DNA of 48,668 nucleotides from a bacterium. GTDB taxonomy: Bacteria > Bacteroidota > Bacteroidia > CAILMK01 > JACPUW01. The stretch spans positions 1-48,668 of the forward strand of contig WGNN01000013.1 of assembly GCA_016124515.1 (NCBI GenBank). Direction: 5' to 3'. The notes beneath the pieces are model-generated. The model saw only the letters and a list, made by a program, of their open reading frames with translations, was not told the origin of the DNA and ran no database searches. Made by a program: the position numbers and the translations under genes. Shown here one piece after another: positions 30,601 to 38,691 of the stretch (the first letter of the stretch is position 1; each line of letters begins with the position of its first letter).

Positions 30601-32390
30601 TTGCTGCTTGTGTCAACTGCTATGATCCTGAAGTCGGTATTGAGCACACAGGAACGGTAGGTAAGGCTGAGATTTGCAGTACCCGCTACGGTGGTAAATG
30701 TGCCGTTTTCCTTTTTCTGCAACAAGTATTTTATAGGGCCTTGTTTGTAGGCATTCCACGAAAATTTCAGGGTTTTGTCGTTCACTTCCTGATAATCTAA
30801 TACCACGGTGCTCAAACTATCAGAAGCATAGCCTTCAAGCCCGCATGAGTTTTCTATTTTCAGGTAGTAGCGGTATTGTTTGCTCAGCGCATTGCTCATG
30901 GTAGAGTCGCTCATGCCCAGCTTGGTAGAGTCTTTAAAGCTTCTTATTTTTTGCCGCGTGCCGTCAGGATTTACCCTGTACACATGGAATCCATTGGCAT
31001 AAGCCACATTTTTCAAGGTGTCCCAATTAATTTTTATCACGCTGTTGCTCAGGGGTTTTATACAGCTAATGTTGGGCGGGGTGTATAAGTCGCGGCCTTT
31101 CACATAAATAGAATAGGTACGCTGCACTTGGTTGCAACCTTCATCTGCCAGGTTGATAGTGAAAATATGTGGTGTGGTGTAGGTAATGTGGTCGCAAGTA
31201 GGCACCCATACAAATTGTTGACTCACACTTTTGTAGCCTTTAGTTGCCGGAAACGATGCATAAGGTGCTTTTATACTACCGGTGCCAAAAATGCTTCCGG
31301 TGGCTTTCATATAAATAGTATCGGTGTTATCAGCTGCGGCTATATCAAATTTCAGCGTGTCGTAAGGTTTTACAATCATGGTAGAGCTGCCGGCTTTGGT
31401 AAAGTAGGGTGGGTTGTTGCTTATGTTGGGGCATGTACCCGCAATAAACTGCAAATCGCGCCTGATGGAGCCCAGATAGGTGGTTTTTTTGGTCACCGGA
31501 TCCACGCGGTATTCTTCAATTTTTACCGCAATCACATAGGCGCCCGATGAAGATGGGTTGGCTTTCATCTCGCCCGTGGTGGAGTTGATGCTTATAGCCG
31601 AACTAGAACTACCAAAAGGTTTGCTTGCCGAGTAGCCCGATTGATAGGTAACATTTTGGTAAACATCAGAATAGGATGGAGCCGCTTGTGTGGAGCTGGG
31701 AAAAGAGGCTGCCGGCAAACAATTGTCGGGCGACAGCGGTGTGACTATCTTAAAAACCAGCGAATCGCCATCGGGGTCATATACCACGTGGTTGAAACTA
31801 TTGGTTATGCCTTTGCAGAAATAAGGAACCGGTACAGTGAGAAATTGCGGTGATGAGTTTTTGAATTTTGCTGGTGGAATTTCAGCGGTCCACACCATAC
31901 CATAAGGGTTTCTTGTGTTGCAACTGCCTGTGGTACAAGAGCTGTTGTTGGTACTCGATACACAGCGTTTCAAGTTGGCAATATCGTGGTTGCGCTCCAG
32001 ACGGTACCAGGTTACTATGTATCCATCAGGCGCCGAGCCCAGTACCACGGTGTCAATGTATTTCCCACTTTCAATACATATTCCGCTGGGTGTTACACAA
32101 TTGGGTGCTTCGGGTTCTACCTTGTTTTTTTGGTTGTGCCAAAGGTTTACCCGGCGGTTATTCAAAAAAATGTTCTTGTTCTTTTTGTAATACACCCAAT
32201 ACACAATGTATGGGTCAATATCGGCCTGCCCTGAATTGCAATCTCTGTAAACCAAAAAAGTGAGTTCATAGGTACTGTCGTGCAAATGGCGGTAGGTAAG
32301 GTCGCCACCCATTAAGTGCGTTGCCTGCACCTTTTGCATGCCCGCGCTGCCAAGTATTGCAATCAGTACAAAAAGTAATAATTTATTCAT
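24699..32390 (-). CDS. Giant (2563 aa) secreted multi-Fn3 protein with T9SS type B (gliding-motility-associated) C-terminal domain
   Basis: Signal peptide then ATHLMGGDLTYRHLHDSTYELTFLVYRDC; about 22 Fn3-like modules; C-term IPTAFTPDMSKGLNDAFGPKGAFIPNIYTMRIYNRWGQVLYETNRGVPWDGR. Confidence 0.9.
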   Translation of the reverse strand: MNKLLLFVLIAILGSAGMQKVQATHLMGGDLTYRHLHDSTYELTFLVYRDCNSGQADIDPYIVYWVYYKKNKNIFLNNRRVNLWHNQKNKVEPEAPNCVTPSGICIESGKYIDTVVLGSAPDGYIVTWYRLERNHDIANLKRCVSSTNNSSCTTGSCNTRNPYGMVWTAEIPPAKFKNSSPQFLTVPVPYFCKGITNSFNHVVYDPDGDSLVFKIVTPLSPDNCLPAASFPSSTQAAPSYSDVYQNVTYQSGYSASKPFGSSSSAISINSTTGEMKANPSSSGAYVIAVKIEEYRVDPVTKKTTYLGSIRRDLQFIAGTCPNISNNPPYFTKAGSSTMIVKPYDTLKFDIAAADNTDTIYMKATGSIFGTGSIKAPYASFPATKGYKSVSQQFVWVPTCDHITYTTPHIFTINLADEGCNQVQRTYSIYVKGRDLYTPPNISCIKPLSNSVIKINWDTLKNVAYANGFHVYRVNPDGTRQKIRSFKDSTKLGMSDSTMSNALSKQYRYYLKIENSCGLEGYASDSLSTVVLDYQEVNDKTLKFSWNAYKQGPIKYLLQKKENGTFTTVAGTANLSLTYRSCVLNTDFRIIAVDTSSNPLYCDYTSNTVTSTTVDNTPPTGAPELLNVSITNWNSTKVEFKKSSNTEVTQYGIYRAVNGGSFSSVGTIKTTATQNIYHDKKSLTNNNKHYCYKVLAQDSCGNAGDFSSVHCPVNLKTYAGQRAGKLRWNQYRGYSIDSQFVQRYDTINNKWVTIASLGNGDSSYLDNSDVLCGLSYSYRLKTKEKTTGNIHYSYSDSSVVRAKDTIAAPAIDILYTSNIGDTTTEISFIKSPAGDVKDYLIIALEYNGSSLQNTNITTLSDPKKDTITLPITTKNTATRSYCIGVIAVDSCGQNFSPNAELHCPVFLQGTALNLADRLNWTFYEGFAVDSYYVEVKKNGVWSKLNQLNRSTKTIGYNSLPCNQPYEYRIRTKEKGSKLSVYSNAVTVTPFDTIKPKAPKVNFTTVQSDTAIQLEWQQSSSGDVVKYDIYYALNNGSLSLLKTINKGTAAKETFVHHPITAKNDTFSYRIIAIDSCSVNNRSVNNILQRTVQLKGEGANQENHLWWSAYEGFKVKEYQVETFDKVQADFVQLTTVTPATTSYIHQNLYCFDTIIYRIKAVDANSRFIAYSDTIKLKPFDTISPIPPVVRYVSTTGTNKVEIAWNKSASDDAHKYIIFRRGPKTKFKALDTLLNKLIYTDNVTTDSVYEYALIAIDSCTENESYYKSNPAPLIIMQSQTVGCNGKLLLSWNAYNAFEKGLNRYELYRSVDGKPEKLLGNLSNTTLSFTDNVSQYHNYTYRVKAVENNGGDVAYSPVFAPSIYQTHPPRIYTASITETDVSNGEVSLYWQKQQGERFVAYSQLYYRADNQANYSLLKDKISLTDSTFTQTGLNTKSLTHHYFLVNIDSCGTTSDTLSIHKTMDMSFGYGQLQHNLSWTNYEGFGVQRYILQQLIGGVFTDVDTISAAKNTFTRFPAPCNTVITYRIAAEDNLAHQAYSDTTSGVAIDLQATDKPTIRNITVIDNQYIKLDFTGVDSMDTYGFAIQKSKNGLAYLTDGIVLFAYKKQNSTYLDTVNLATNYFSYKVVALDSCLNANPSDNFKPVHLTGTPGNFENHLVWRPFVGYAIDSYQVEYNNNGNWMRAGAVAGGDTTFTHQNVGCNQQVNYRITATEKSGIRSTTSNWVSLTPFDTITPPAPDFYAASVVNSKTLELRWNYDKNSDVKYYRVYEVDGSGNRTFLDTVIRQSTYRTAVGNARDSIYTYAIEAIDSCNASHISPFSGDASNFIFNYKRDTCDPTTYLNWTEPKGLQNAVDMYFINRSIDGKPWKVIDTVMSPFVTYADSNVQSNEHYAYRITAYNSNIKQRSETDTQAFRQHIRPLPGAPMMVNATVTKTGETNGEVMLTWNKVDRTEEKYFTGYNLYWRDTLNKAYTLIAQQSNRNDTTFAYTTNTTNKYGYYRLTVTNTCGSDGDTSMLHAPIQLQVENLNLQSDLSWSQYYGFNVSNYNIYSNVAGAGFTKIGTVPGTQFHFKDSTVGCGESIDFYVEAVSPFGISSQSDIENVIGFDTTLPKATTIQYVTFKNKNQIELNWNASASKDAKYYTISYKAYNDNVWDTLVENVTGLSYTDNTLGAPVRNTWEFRITVTDSCGNAQPKPSPVHRPVALDALRNGSQIDLTWMNYRGWNVKDFEIYRDNNLIKTLKVGKTRSDSIFNFQDTNIGCDTTIYEYYINAISKDLSYSSTSNSDTAMGIDRGRPDPVYLSSASVLSHNLGVRLKWNKSLNYDARTYNIMRKKFNETDYSLVKKSEVANTSDVDSTNLDNFSNYCYQIAVEDNCDNIGPASNEACILSLYGGNLKGANSIKWNEYVNWQDSVDHYEIYRSTDSSGFEFVANIDSRFTAFVDTGLNDSFMTYCYRVKAMEQKGGENAVAWSTTICITQEPLIYIPTAFTPDMSKGLNDAFGPKGAFIPNIYTMRIYNRWGQVLYETNRGVPWDGRTVNQEFVPLGVYLYYIELTTTNGETYTKTGSVMVLR
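24990..31090 (-). repeat. About 11 tandem copies of a two-module (B+A) Fn3-like super-repeat at protein level
   Basis: DSC/NSC/NTC/DNC anchors lie near 30843, 30293, 29721, 29167, 28626, 28056, 27511, 26976, 26389, 25847 and 25287, i.e. spacing of about 540-590 bp. Confidence 0.75.
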
Positions 32391-32495
32391 AGTGAGAGGA
32401 CTTCATGATGTGGGTCAAAAAACGTGGTCAAATTTAAGTACGATAACAAATCCCTATTGGTTTATGTGGTTGATTAATCGAATTTTAAAGCAATC

Positions 32496-33458
32496 TTATA
32501 CAAGCAGATGTTGATGGTTTCTGGCAGCCAACCAGCTTCCGCAATTCACCACAAGGGCCAACTGCGGCTTGTGGCTTGCTATATGTGTGCGCACTGCAGC
32601 AAAGTGTTTGGCGGTATAGGTCAGGTCAATTGGCATTTTAAGCTCTTGAATTATGTCTTTCCACACGCCAACCATGGTGCTGTTTACACTTCCGAATGAT
32701 TTGGCACTGGGTGGAAAAACCAAACTGTAATTCATAGACTCCATGCTGATTGTCATATTGAATTGCCGGTTGAAGCGGTTGATAATTTTTTCAAAAAGTG
32801 CGTTGAATTCCCGCTCGTTGCCCGCAATCAAAGTGATAACCACTTTAGTTTCAATACGCAACAACTGCAAGCCCATGAGCAAAGCCATGGCGGTTATTCC
32901 GGTTCCGGCATCAATATATAGGTATTCAGGTAGTTGTGGCATCATTTCCATTTGTTGGGCCAGTTCAGCTGCAAGACTCAGCAATCCGGGAACCGACTCT
33001 ATTTGTGCTGCGCCTTCCTTTACTACAAAAAGCTTGGTGCAGGCCAGTTTTTCTTCATAATATTTGGCGGGCATTCCCTTGGTTTGGGCTATTTCTACCC
33101 ATAGGTTGGCGGCTAGCATTTGTTGGGTATAAAGGGCATTGCCCATCAAAGGGCCGTGCTGCGCAGGGGTGGCTACCACAAAAGGTATATCAAAACTCTG
33201 CAATTGCGAAACCAGCCCCAATACGTTGTTTGAATTGAATCCACCTTCAATCACCACCATTTCGTAGCCGGTTTTTTTAATATGCGCTATAAGAGAGGCG
33301 TATTTGCGCGTTTTTGCCCCGCCAATACCAAAACCCAATTCATCGTCGCGTTTCATCCAAACCTCTGTTCCGGCAGGGAAAAATCCGCTCACTTTGTGCA
33401 GACGCGAAGTGTGCAACAAACTGCTTTCGCAGTAGGTATTTACAAGGGTATCCAACAT
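32496..33458 (-). CDS. 1-aminocyclopropane-1-carboxylate deaminase/D-cysteine desulfhydrase-like PLP enzyme
   Basis: VWMKRDDELGFGIGGAKTRKYASLIA and VIEGGFNSNNVLGLVSQ motifs of fold-type II PLP enzymes. Confidence 0.8.
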   Translation of the reverse strand: MLDTLVNTYCESSLLHTSRLHKVSGFFPAGTEVWMKRDDELGFGIGGAKTRKYASLIAHIKKTGYEMVVIEGGFNSNNVLGLVSQLQSFDIPFVVATPAQHGPLMGNALYTQQMLAANLWVEIAQTKGMPAKYYEEKLACTKLFVVKEGAAQIESVPGLLSLAAELAQQMEMMPQLPEYLYIDAGTGITAMALLMGLQLLRIETKVVITLIAGNEREFNALFEKIINRFNRQFNMTISMESMNYSLVFPPSAKSFGSVNSTMVGVWKDIIQELKMPIDLTYTAKHFAAVRTHIASHKPQLALVVNCGSWLAARNHQHLLV

Positions 33459-33815
33459 AATTTCACCGCCGGCAAAGGTATTAAAAGCGAGTACCGCCAC
33501 GCATTACATTCGATGAGGTTCCACTTCATTCTGACAAAATTTGATACGGGCTGCGGTTCTTCTGAGCGGTTCACCTGGGGCAAAAAGAAAGCCCGACGGG
33601 GAATCGGGCTTAGTGCTTGGGTTTAGTTTAGGGACTTATGATAACAGAATTTGTGAACAAACTCTGCGGTCAAATATCGACTTATGAAATAATTACTACA
33701 AAATTTTTCTTAACAATTTATCCTACCTGCCAATTCGGTCAATTTATCGGCTATTATGTTTAAATCAAGGGAAAGCCATGCCTCAATTCCCGAAAATATT
33801 CATTCATTTCGCGGC

Positions 33816-34589
33816 ATGAAACTCAATTTTAAAAAGTACGGGGAAGGGGAAGAGACCTTACTTATTCTACATGGATTGTTTGGTATGCTCGACAACTGGA
33901 CTACCCTTGCCAGGCAGTTTGCCGCACATTATACCGTTTATACCATCGATTTGCGCAACCACGGAAAATCGGCGCACAGCAATGAAATGTCGTATGAATT
34001 GATGGCCAATGACCTGCTGGAATTTATGGATGAACATCAGCTATACACGGCAAACATTATTGGCCACTCAATGGGCGGAAAAACCGTTATGGCCTTCACT
34101 GATTTGTATCCTGAGCGTGTGGAAAGAATGGTGGTTGTAGATATTGCCCCAAAACGATACGCCCCCAAACACAGTGAAATTATCCATGCCCTGCAAGATT
34201 TGCCCATCGATGATATAAGCAGCCGAAGCGAAGCGGAAACATGGTTGCAAACCCGAATTGACGAAGAAGGGGTACGGCTTTTTCTACTGAAAAACCTGCA
34301 ACGAACCGGCAATGGTTTTGGCTGGAAAATGAACCTGCCCGCATTGGTGGCGCATTACGAAGAAATAATTGGTGATGTGAAGCTTAGCAACCACTTTGAG
34401 CGTCCGGTTTTGGTACTCAAAGGCGCACAATCAAATTATATCGACAGCCAGGATGAAGAAGATTTTGAAGCCATTTACGACAACCTGCGCATAGTTGCCA
34501 TTCCCGGGGCTGGCCACTGGGTGCATGCCGAACAACCGGCCCTTTTTTACGAGCAAACACTCTCTTTTTTGCAGGCACCGCTTTATTAA
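33816..34589 (+). CDS. Alpha/beta hydrolase (YbfF-like esterase)
   Basis: LLILHGLFGMLDNWTTLARQFAAHYTVYTIDLRNHGKS, nucleophile elbow GHSMGGK, C-terminal PGAGHWVHAEQP. Confidence 0.85.
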   Translation: MKLNFKKYGEGEETLLILHGLFGMLDNWTTLARQFAAHYTVYTIDLRNHGKSAHSNEMSYELMANDLLEFMDEHQLYTANIIGHSMGGKTVMAFTDLYPERVERMVVVDIAPKRYAPKHSEIIHALQDLPIDDISSRSEAETWLQTRIDEEGVRLFLLKNLQRTGNGFGWKMNLPALVAHYEEIIGDVKLSNHFERPVLVLKGAQSNYIDSQDEEDFEAIYDNLRIVAIPGAGHWVHAEQPALFYEQTLSFLQAPLY

Positions 34590-34639
34590 TTCCACAAACG
34601 AACCCGCATACTCAGGCCAATTTCATCTGAGCCACGTAC

Positions 34640-35251
34640 TTATTCTATGGGGGCTTCTTCCATATCGCCGGCTTTGTAAATGTCAAATTCAAAACCGCGT
34701 TTTTCCCAGGCAAATGCCACCCGCAGGCCTTCATCATCCAGTTTGGTGATGTTGAAACTCAACAACTCGGTAAAAGGCACTTCCATATTGGGCAATTCAA
34801 ACCTGGCCACGTCTTTACTCGCATCGTATTCAAAGGCGCCCCATTGGTTGGCCACTGAGTTTATTATGAGCGTCCACCCATTGGCTTTTGGAATGGAAAA
34901 CAAGCTGTAAGAGCCCGCTTTCAAGTGTTTTTCGCCTATATGCACATCGTGGCTGAATTCTATTACGTTGGCTTCGTTGGCACCGGTTCGCCACACTTCG
35001 TCAAGCATTACCAGGCTGTCCCAAATGGTTCGGTGTTTCACACTGGGAGCACTGTAGTGTATGGCCACTTCAAGGCCGTGCTGCCCGGTGGCATATACTG
35101 ATTTGGGCGGACTCACCCGCTCGTTCAATACTTCGGCTTTGTCCCAGGCCAGGTTGGTATGCCCCACCACATGCGGCGGTGTTTTTTCTTTACACGAAAA
35201 AAGAATGAGTGGGCACAATATCAAAGTGATAAGTTGTTTCATCATTTGCAA
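34640..35251 (-). CDS. DUF2911 domain-containing lipoprotein
   Basis: VAIHYSAPSVKHRTIWDSLVMLDEVWRTGANEANVIEFSHDVHIGEKHLKAGSYSLFSIPKANGWTLIIN; lipobox LILFSC. Confidence 0.83.
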   Translation of the reverse strand: MQMMKQLITLILCPLILFSCKEKTPPHVVGHTNLAWDKAEVLNERVSPPKSVYATGQHGLEVAIHYSAPSVKHRTIWDSLVMLDEVWRTGANEANVIEFSHDVHIGEKHLKAGSYSLFSIPKANGWTLIINSVANQWGAFEYDASKDVARFELPNMEVPFTELLSFNITKLDDEGLRVAFAWEKRGFEFDIYKAGDMEEAPIE

Positions 35252-35312
35252 ATATTACTACAAAATTAGGGTTTAGCCGAGCCAATAGCCATGTTAAAAA
35301 ATGGCTAACGGT

Positions 35313-35320
35313 TAATTTTG
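35313..35320 (+). promoter_or_regulatory. TAnnTTTG -7 element upstream of prfC
   Basis: TAATTTTG, 18 bp before the prfC ATG. Confidence 0.4.
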
Positions 35321-35338
35321 CGCCCCAATTTCTACCAG

Positions 35339-36907
35339 ATGCCATTACAAACAGAAATAGCACGCCGACGCACCTTTGCCATTATTGCACACCCCGACGC
35401 TGGAAAAACCACCCTCACTGAAAAACTGCTGCTTTTTGGTGGTGCCATTCAGGTGGCCGGTGCGGTAAAGTCGAATAAAATAAAGAAAACCGCCACCTCC
35501 GATTTCATGGAAATTGAAAAACAAAGGGGAATTTCAGTGGCTACTTCTGTAATGGGGTTTGACTACAACGGTTTGAAAATCAATATTCTGGACACACCCG
35601 GTCACCAGGATTTTGCTGAAGATACCTACCGCACGCTTACTGCGGTTGACAGTGTGATAGTGGTAATTGACGTGGCCAAAGGGGTGGAGCCGCAAACCGA
35701 AAAACTGGTGCAGGTGTGCCGCATGCGCGATACGCCGATTATTGTATTTATCAACAAATTGGACCGCGTGGGCAAAGATGCTTTTGACCTGCTCGATGAA
35801 GTAGAAGAAAAGCTCGGACTCAATGTGCGGCCGCTCAGTTGGCCTATTGGTATGGGCAAAGATTTTAAAGGGGTTTATAACCTATACGAAAACAACCTTG
35901 TGCTGTACGAACCCAACAGCAAAGAGTCAAACAAAGTAGAAATAACCGACCTGAGCGACCCAACCGTTGACAAACTGCTCTACAAACAAGCACAAGTATT
36001 GCGCGACGAAGTGGAACTGATAAACGGGGTTTACGAGCCATTTGATAAAGAAGAGTACCTGTCGGGTCAGTTGTCGCCGGTGTTTTTTGGCAGTGCCATC
36101 AACAATTTTGGGGTTAAAGAGCTGCTCAATTGCTTTATAGATATTGCACCCACACCGCGCCCAACCAAAACAGCAGAAAGGGTAGTGCAGCCTGATGAAG
36201 ATGTGTTTACAGGTTTTATATTTAAAATACACGCCAACATGGACCCCAAACACCGCGACCGTATTGCCTTTTTGCGCATCAACTCGGGCGTGTTTTTGCG
36301 GGGCAACAACTACCTGCATGTGCGTTCGGGCAAAAAACTAAAATTCTCGAGCCCCACCGCCTTTATGGCCGATAAGAAAGACGTGGTTGACGAAGCTTTT
36401 CCGGGCGATATTGTGGGCTTGCACGATACCGGAACTTTTGTAATTGGCGATACGCTTACCGAAGGCGAAATGCTGCATTTCAGGGGAATTCCGAGTTTCT
36501 CGCCCGAGATGTTTAAATATGTAGAAAACGGCGACCCCATGAAAGCCAAGCAATTGTGGAAAGGGGTGGACCAATTGATGGACGAAGGTGTGGCGCAGCT
36601 GTTTACAACCGCCACCGGGCGCAAGGTAATTGGCACCGTGGGTCAACTGCAATTTGAAGTAATTGAATACCGCCTGAAACATGAATACGGCGCCACTTGT
36701 ATTTGGGAACCGCTTTCTATGTACAAAGCCTGTTGGATTACCTCAGACAACAAAGCCAAGCACGATGAATTTAAAAAGGTAAACGGACAGTTTATGGCCA
36801 AAGACAAACACAACCGCGATGTTTACCTGGCCAATTCAGAATTCAGGTTGAACATGGAAAGGCAAAACTTCCCCGAAATTTCATTCCACTTTACAAGCGA
36901 GTTCTAG
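35339..36907 (+). CDS. prfC: Peptide chain release factor 3
   Basis: [58 protein letters not shown] GTPase motifs; RF3-like C-terminus. Confidence 0.95.
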   Translation: MPLQTEIARRRTFAIIAHPDAGKTTLTEKLLLFGGAIQVAGAVKSNKIKKTATSDFMEIEKQRGISVATSVMGFDYNGLKINILDTPGHQDFAEDTYRTLTAVDSVIVVIDVAKGVEPQTEKLVQVCRMRDTPIIVFINKLDRVGKDAFDLLDEVEEKLGLNVRPLSWPIGMGKDFKGVYNLYENNLVLYEPNSKESNKVEITDLSDPTVDKLLYKQAQVLRDEVELINGVYEPFDKEEYLSGQLSPVFFGSAINNFGVKELLNCFIDIAPTPRPTKTAERVVQPDEDVFTGFIFKIHANMDPKHRDRIAFLRINSGVFLRGNNYLHVRSGKKLKFSSPTAFMADKKDVVDEAFPGDIVGLHDTGTFVIGDTLTEGEMLHFRGIPSFSPEMFKYVENGDPMKAKQLWKGVDQLMDEGVAQLFTTATGRKVIGTVGQLQFEVIEYRLKHEYGATCIWEPLSMYKACWITSDNKAKHDEFKKVNGQFMAKDKHNRDVYLANSEFRLNMERQNFPEISFHFTSEF

Positions 36908-37649
36908 CCGCGGGATTTTGGTTGTAAATCTTGGTGAGTAAGTAATACAGGTCGGGGTGCCGGGCTTCAAAAGCAACAGGTTGCTCAAAGAAATGCTCGG
37001 TTGACACGGCAAAAAACTCATTGAGGTTGGTGCCGCCATAAGCCCTTATAAAATGGTTTTCGTTGGCCACCATATTGGGTATTTCGCGCTCAGCCAATTC
37101 GTTCCACAGGGCAAGCAGCGCGGGGTCAATAAACAAATAGTGTTTGTTTTTGATAAAGTTTTCGAAGTACAAAGCATGGGCAAATTCGTGTATTGCCACA
37201 TTCACACCGTCGGTGCGGTCTATTATGCCTTCTTCAAAACTGTTCCATGCCAAAACAATAGCACCGCGCAAATCCACCTCGCCTTTGTGGTATTGTTGTG
37301 TAATGGCCGAATAATATTCGCTCGGATATATTCTGATGAGTTTAAAATGCGGCAGGATAAACTTGTTTAAGCCAAAAGTAATTTTGATGGCTTCGGCGCA
37401 AACAAGGGCTTTCATAGCGTCAAACAAATCCAATCCATCATGTGCCACAAATCGTTTGTGTGCCATAAAATAGGCCAGCCGTTTTCTGAAAATTTCCTTA
37501 TCGCCATCGCTCAATGACCCGTAATAGGGGAAATGCAACTCCAAGGTGGTTATTTGCGATTCAGTGAGTGTAAAGAGGTTGCTCTTGGCACCAAATTGCG
37601 CACTTTTTTCATCGTTGTGAAACACATACCTGTACAGCAGGTAGGCCAC
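36891..37649 (-). CDS. MtfA-like (M90) zinc-dependent peptidase
   Basis: [16 protein letters not shown] (HExxH), [31 protein letters not shown] start assumed. Confidence 0.82.
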   Translation of the reverse strand: MAYLLYRYVFHNDEKSAQFGAKSNLFTLTESQITTLELHFPYYGSLSDGDKEIFRKRLAYFMAHKRFVAHDGLDLFDAMKALVCAEAIKITFGLNKFILPHFKLIRIYPSEYYSAITQQYHKGEVDLRGAIVLAWNSFEEGIIDRTDGVNVAIHEFAHALYFENFIKNKHYLFIDPALLALWNELAEREIPNMVANENHFIRAYGGTNLNEFFAVSTEHFFEQPVAFEARHPDLYYLLTKIYNQNPAARTRL

Positions 37650-37764
37650 GGTAAGTAATGTGATAGATATGATAAGCCTTTGCTAATTTTAGACGAAAAT
37701 TCTTTAACAAATGTAGGATGTCAAGTAATATTGAAGCTCAAATAAATACTAAACCCTGTTTGCA

Positions 37765-38175
37765 ATGAGTGCTATCAAAAAAGTGTACCTGATTGATGAT
37801 GACGAAATCAATAACTTCATTTGCACCAACATACTGAAGAAAATCAATTTCAGCGATGATGTGGTGGCTTTCGAAAGCGGTACCGAAGCACTCGAAGTTT
37901 TGAAAAAGGCTATTGCTATGGGCGATGCAGAGCAGATACCCGATGTGATTTTTCTCGACATCAACATGCCTATAATGAATGGCTGGGACTTTCTTGAAGA
38001 GTACAAGCAATTGAAAAGCGATATTGACAAAACCGTTTCGCTCTTCATGCTATCTTCATCTATTTACCAGGCCGACGTTGAAAAATCGAAGCAGTATGGC
38101 GAAGTGGTTGACTTTGTAACCAAACCCCTAAATGCCGAAATTTTAAATGAAATCAAGGACAAATATTTTGAATAA
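37765..38175 (+). CDS. Stand-alone response regulator receiver (REC) protein
   Basis: VYLIDDDEINNF, IFLDINMPIMNGWDFL, LSSS, FVTKPL motifs. Confidence 0.9.
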   Translation: MSAIKKVYLIDDDEINNFICTNILKKINFSDDVVAFESGTEALEVLKKAIAMGDAEQIPDVIFLDINMPIMNGWDFLEEYKQLKSDIDKTVSLFMLSSSIYQADVEKSKQYGEVVDFVTKPLNAEILNEIKDKYFE

Positions 38176-38635
38176 ACTCATCAAGCTTCTGGCCTTGCCC
38201 TTTGCGCTGGCACTTCCTGTTTTTATGTTGCAATCTTGCCACGGCACCTGTGTGGGCTGCGTGCACGGTACTTGTCAGCAAAGTACCTGTCAGTGTCAGG
38301 ATGGCTACGAAGGTTCTACTTGCAACAATACCTGGGCGGCCAAATTTATTGGCACCTATGAAGGCACTGATTGCCACGACTCAGGCAACTCAAAATACGT
38401 AATTGGCGCTGCAAACAGCCCTGATTCTATCAAATACAACAACAAATACCGCGCGGGCATAAAAGACGGCGAAACCTTGATTTTTCCCGATCAGAAAATA
38501 ACCGAAGATGGGGTGACTTTTGTTTTTTCGGGCAACGGCAAACTCACCTCTGCCGGGCTGCATCTTGAGCTGTATTCCGACTATCCGAATATCGGAGTTA
38601 TCAAATGCGTGCTCGACCTCGATCGCGTCAATTGA
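38168..38635 (+). CDS. Lipoprotein with EGF-like module
   Basis: Signal/lipobox PVFMLQSC; CVHGTCQQSTCQCQDGYEGSTC EGF-like pattern; likely TTG start overlapping the upstream stop. Confidence 0.7.
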   Translation: MNKLIKLLALPFALALPVFMLQSCHGTCVGCVHGTCQQSTCQCQDGYEGSTCNNTWAAKFIGTYEGTDCHDSGNSKYVIGAANSPDSIKYNNKYRAGIKDGETLIFPDQKITEDGVTFVFSGNGKLTSAGLHLELYSDYPNIGVIKCVLDLDRVN

Positions 38636-38661
38636 ATTTCATCCTTACACTTTAATTCAAC

Positions 38662-38669
38662 TACTTTTG
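38662..38669 (+). promoter_or_regulatory. TAnnTTTG -7 element upstream of gltX
   Basis: TACTTTTG, 22 bp before the gltX ATG. Confidence 0.4.
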
Positions 38670-38691
38670 CAGGCCTTATTTGTAAAATAAT

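Noticed and set aside
24990-31090. Fn3 array considered as recent tandem DNA duplication
   Set aside because: Modules are similar in protein pattern but clearly diverged in nucleotide sequence, so there is no sign of recent duplication
25650-32263. Many plus-strand ORFs of 60-185 aa opposite the giant Fn3 gene (for example 26697-27254)
   Set aside because: Antisense to a well-supported 2563-aa CDS; the translations show no domain pattern and follow from codon bias in the repeats
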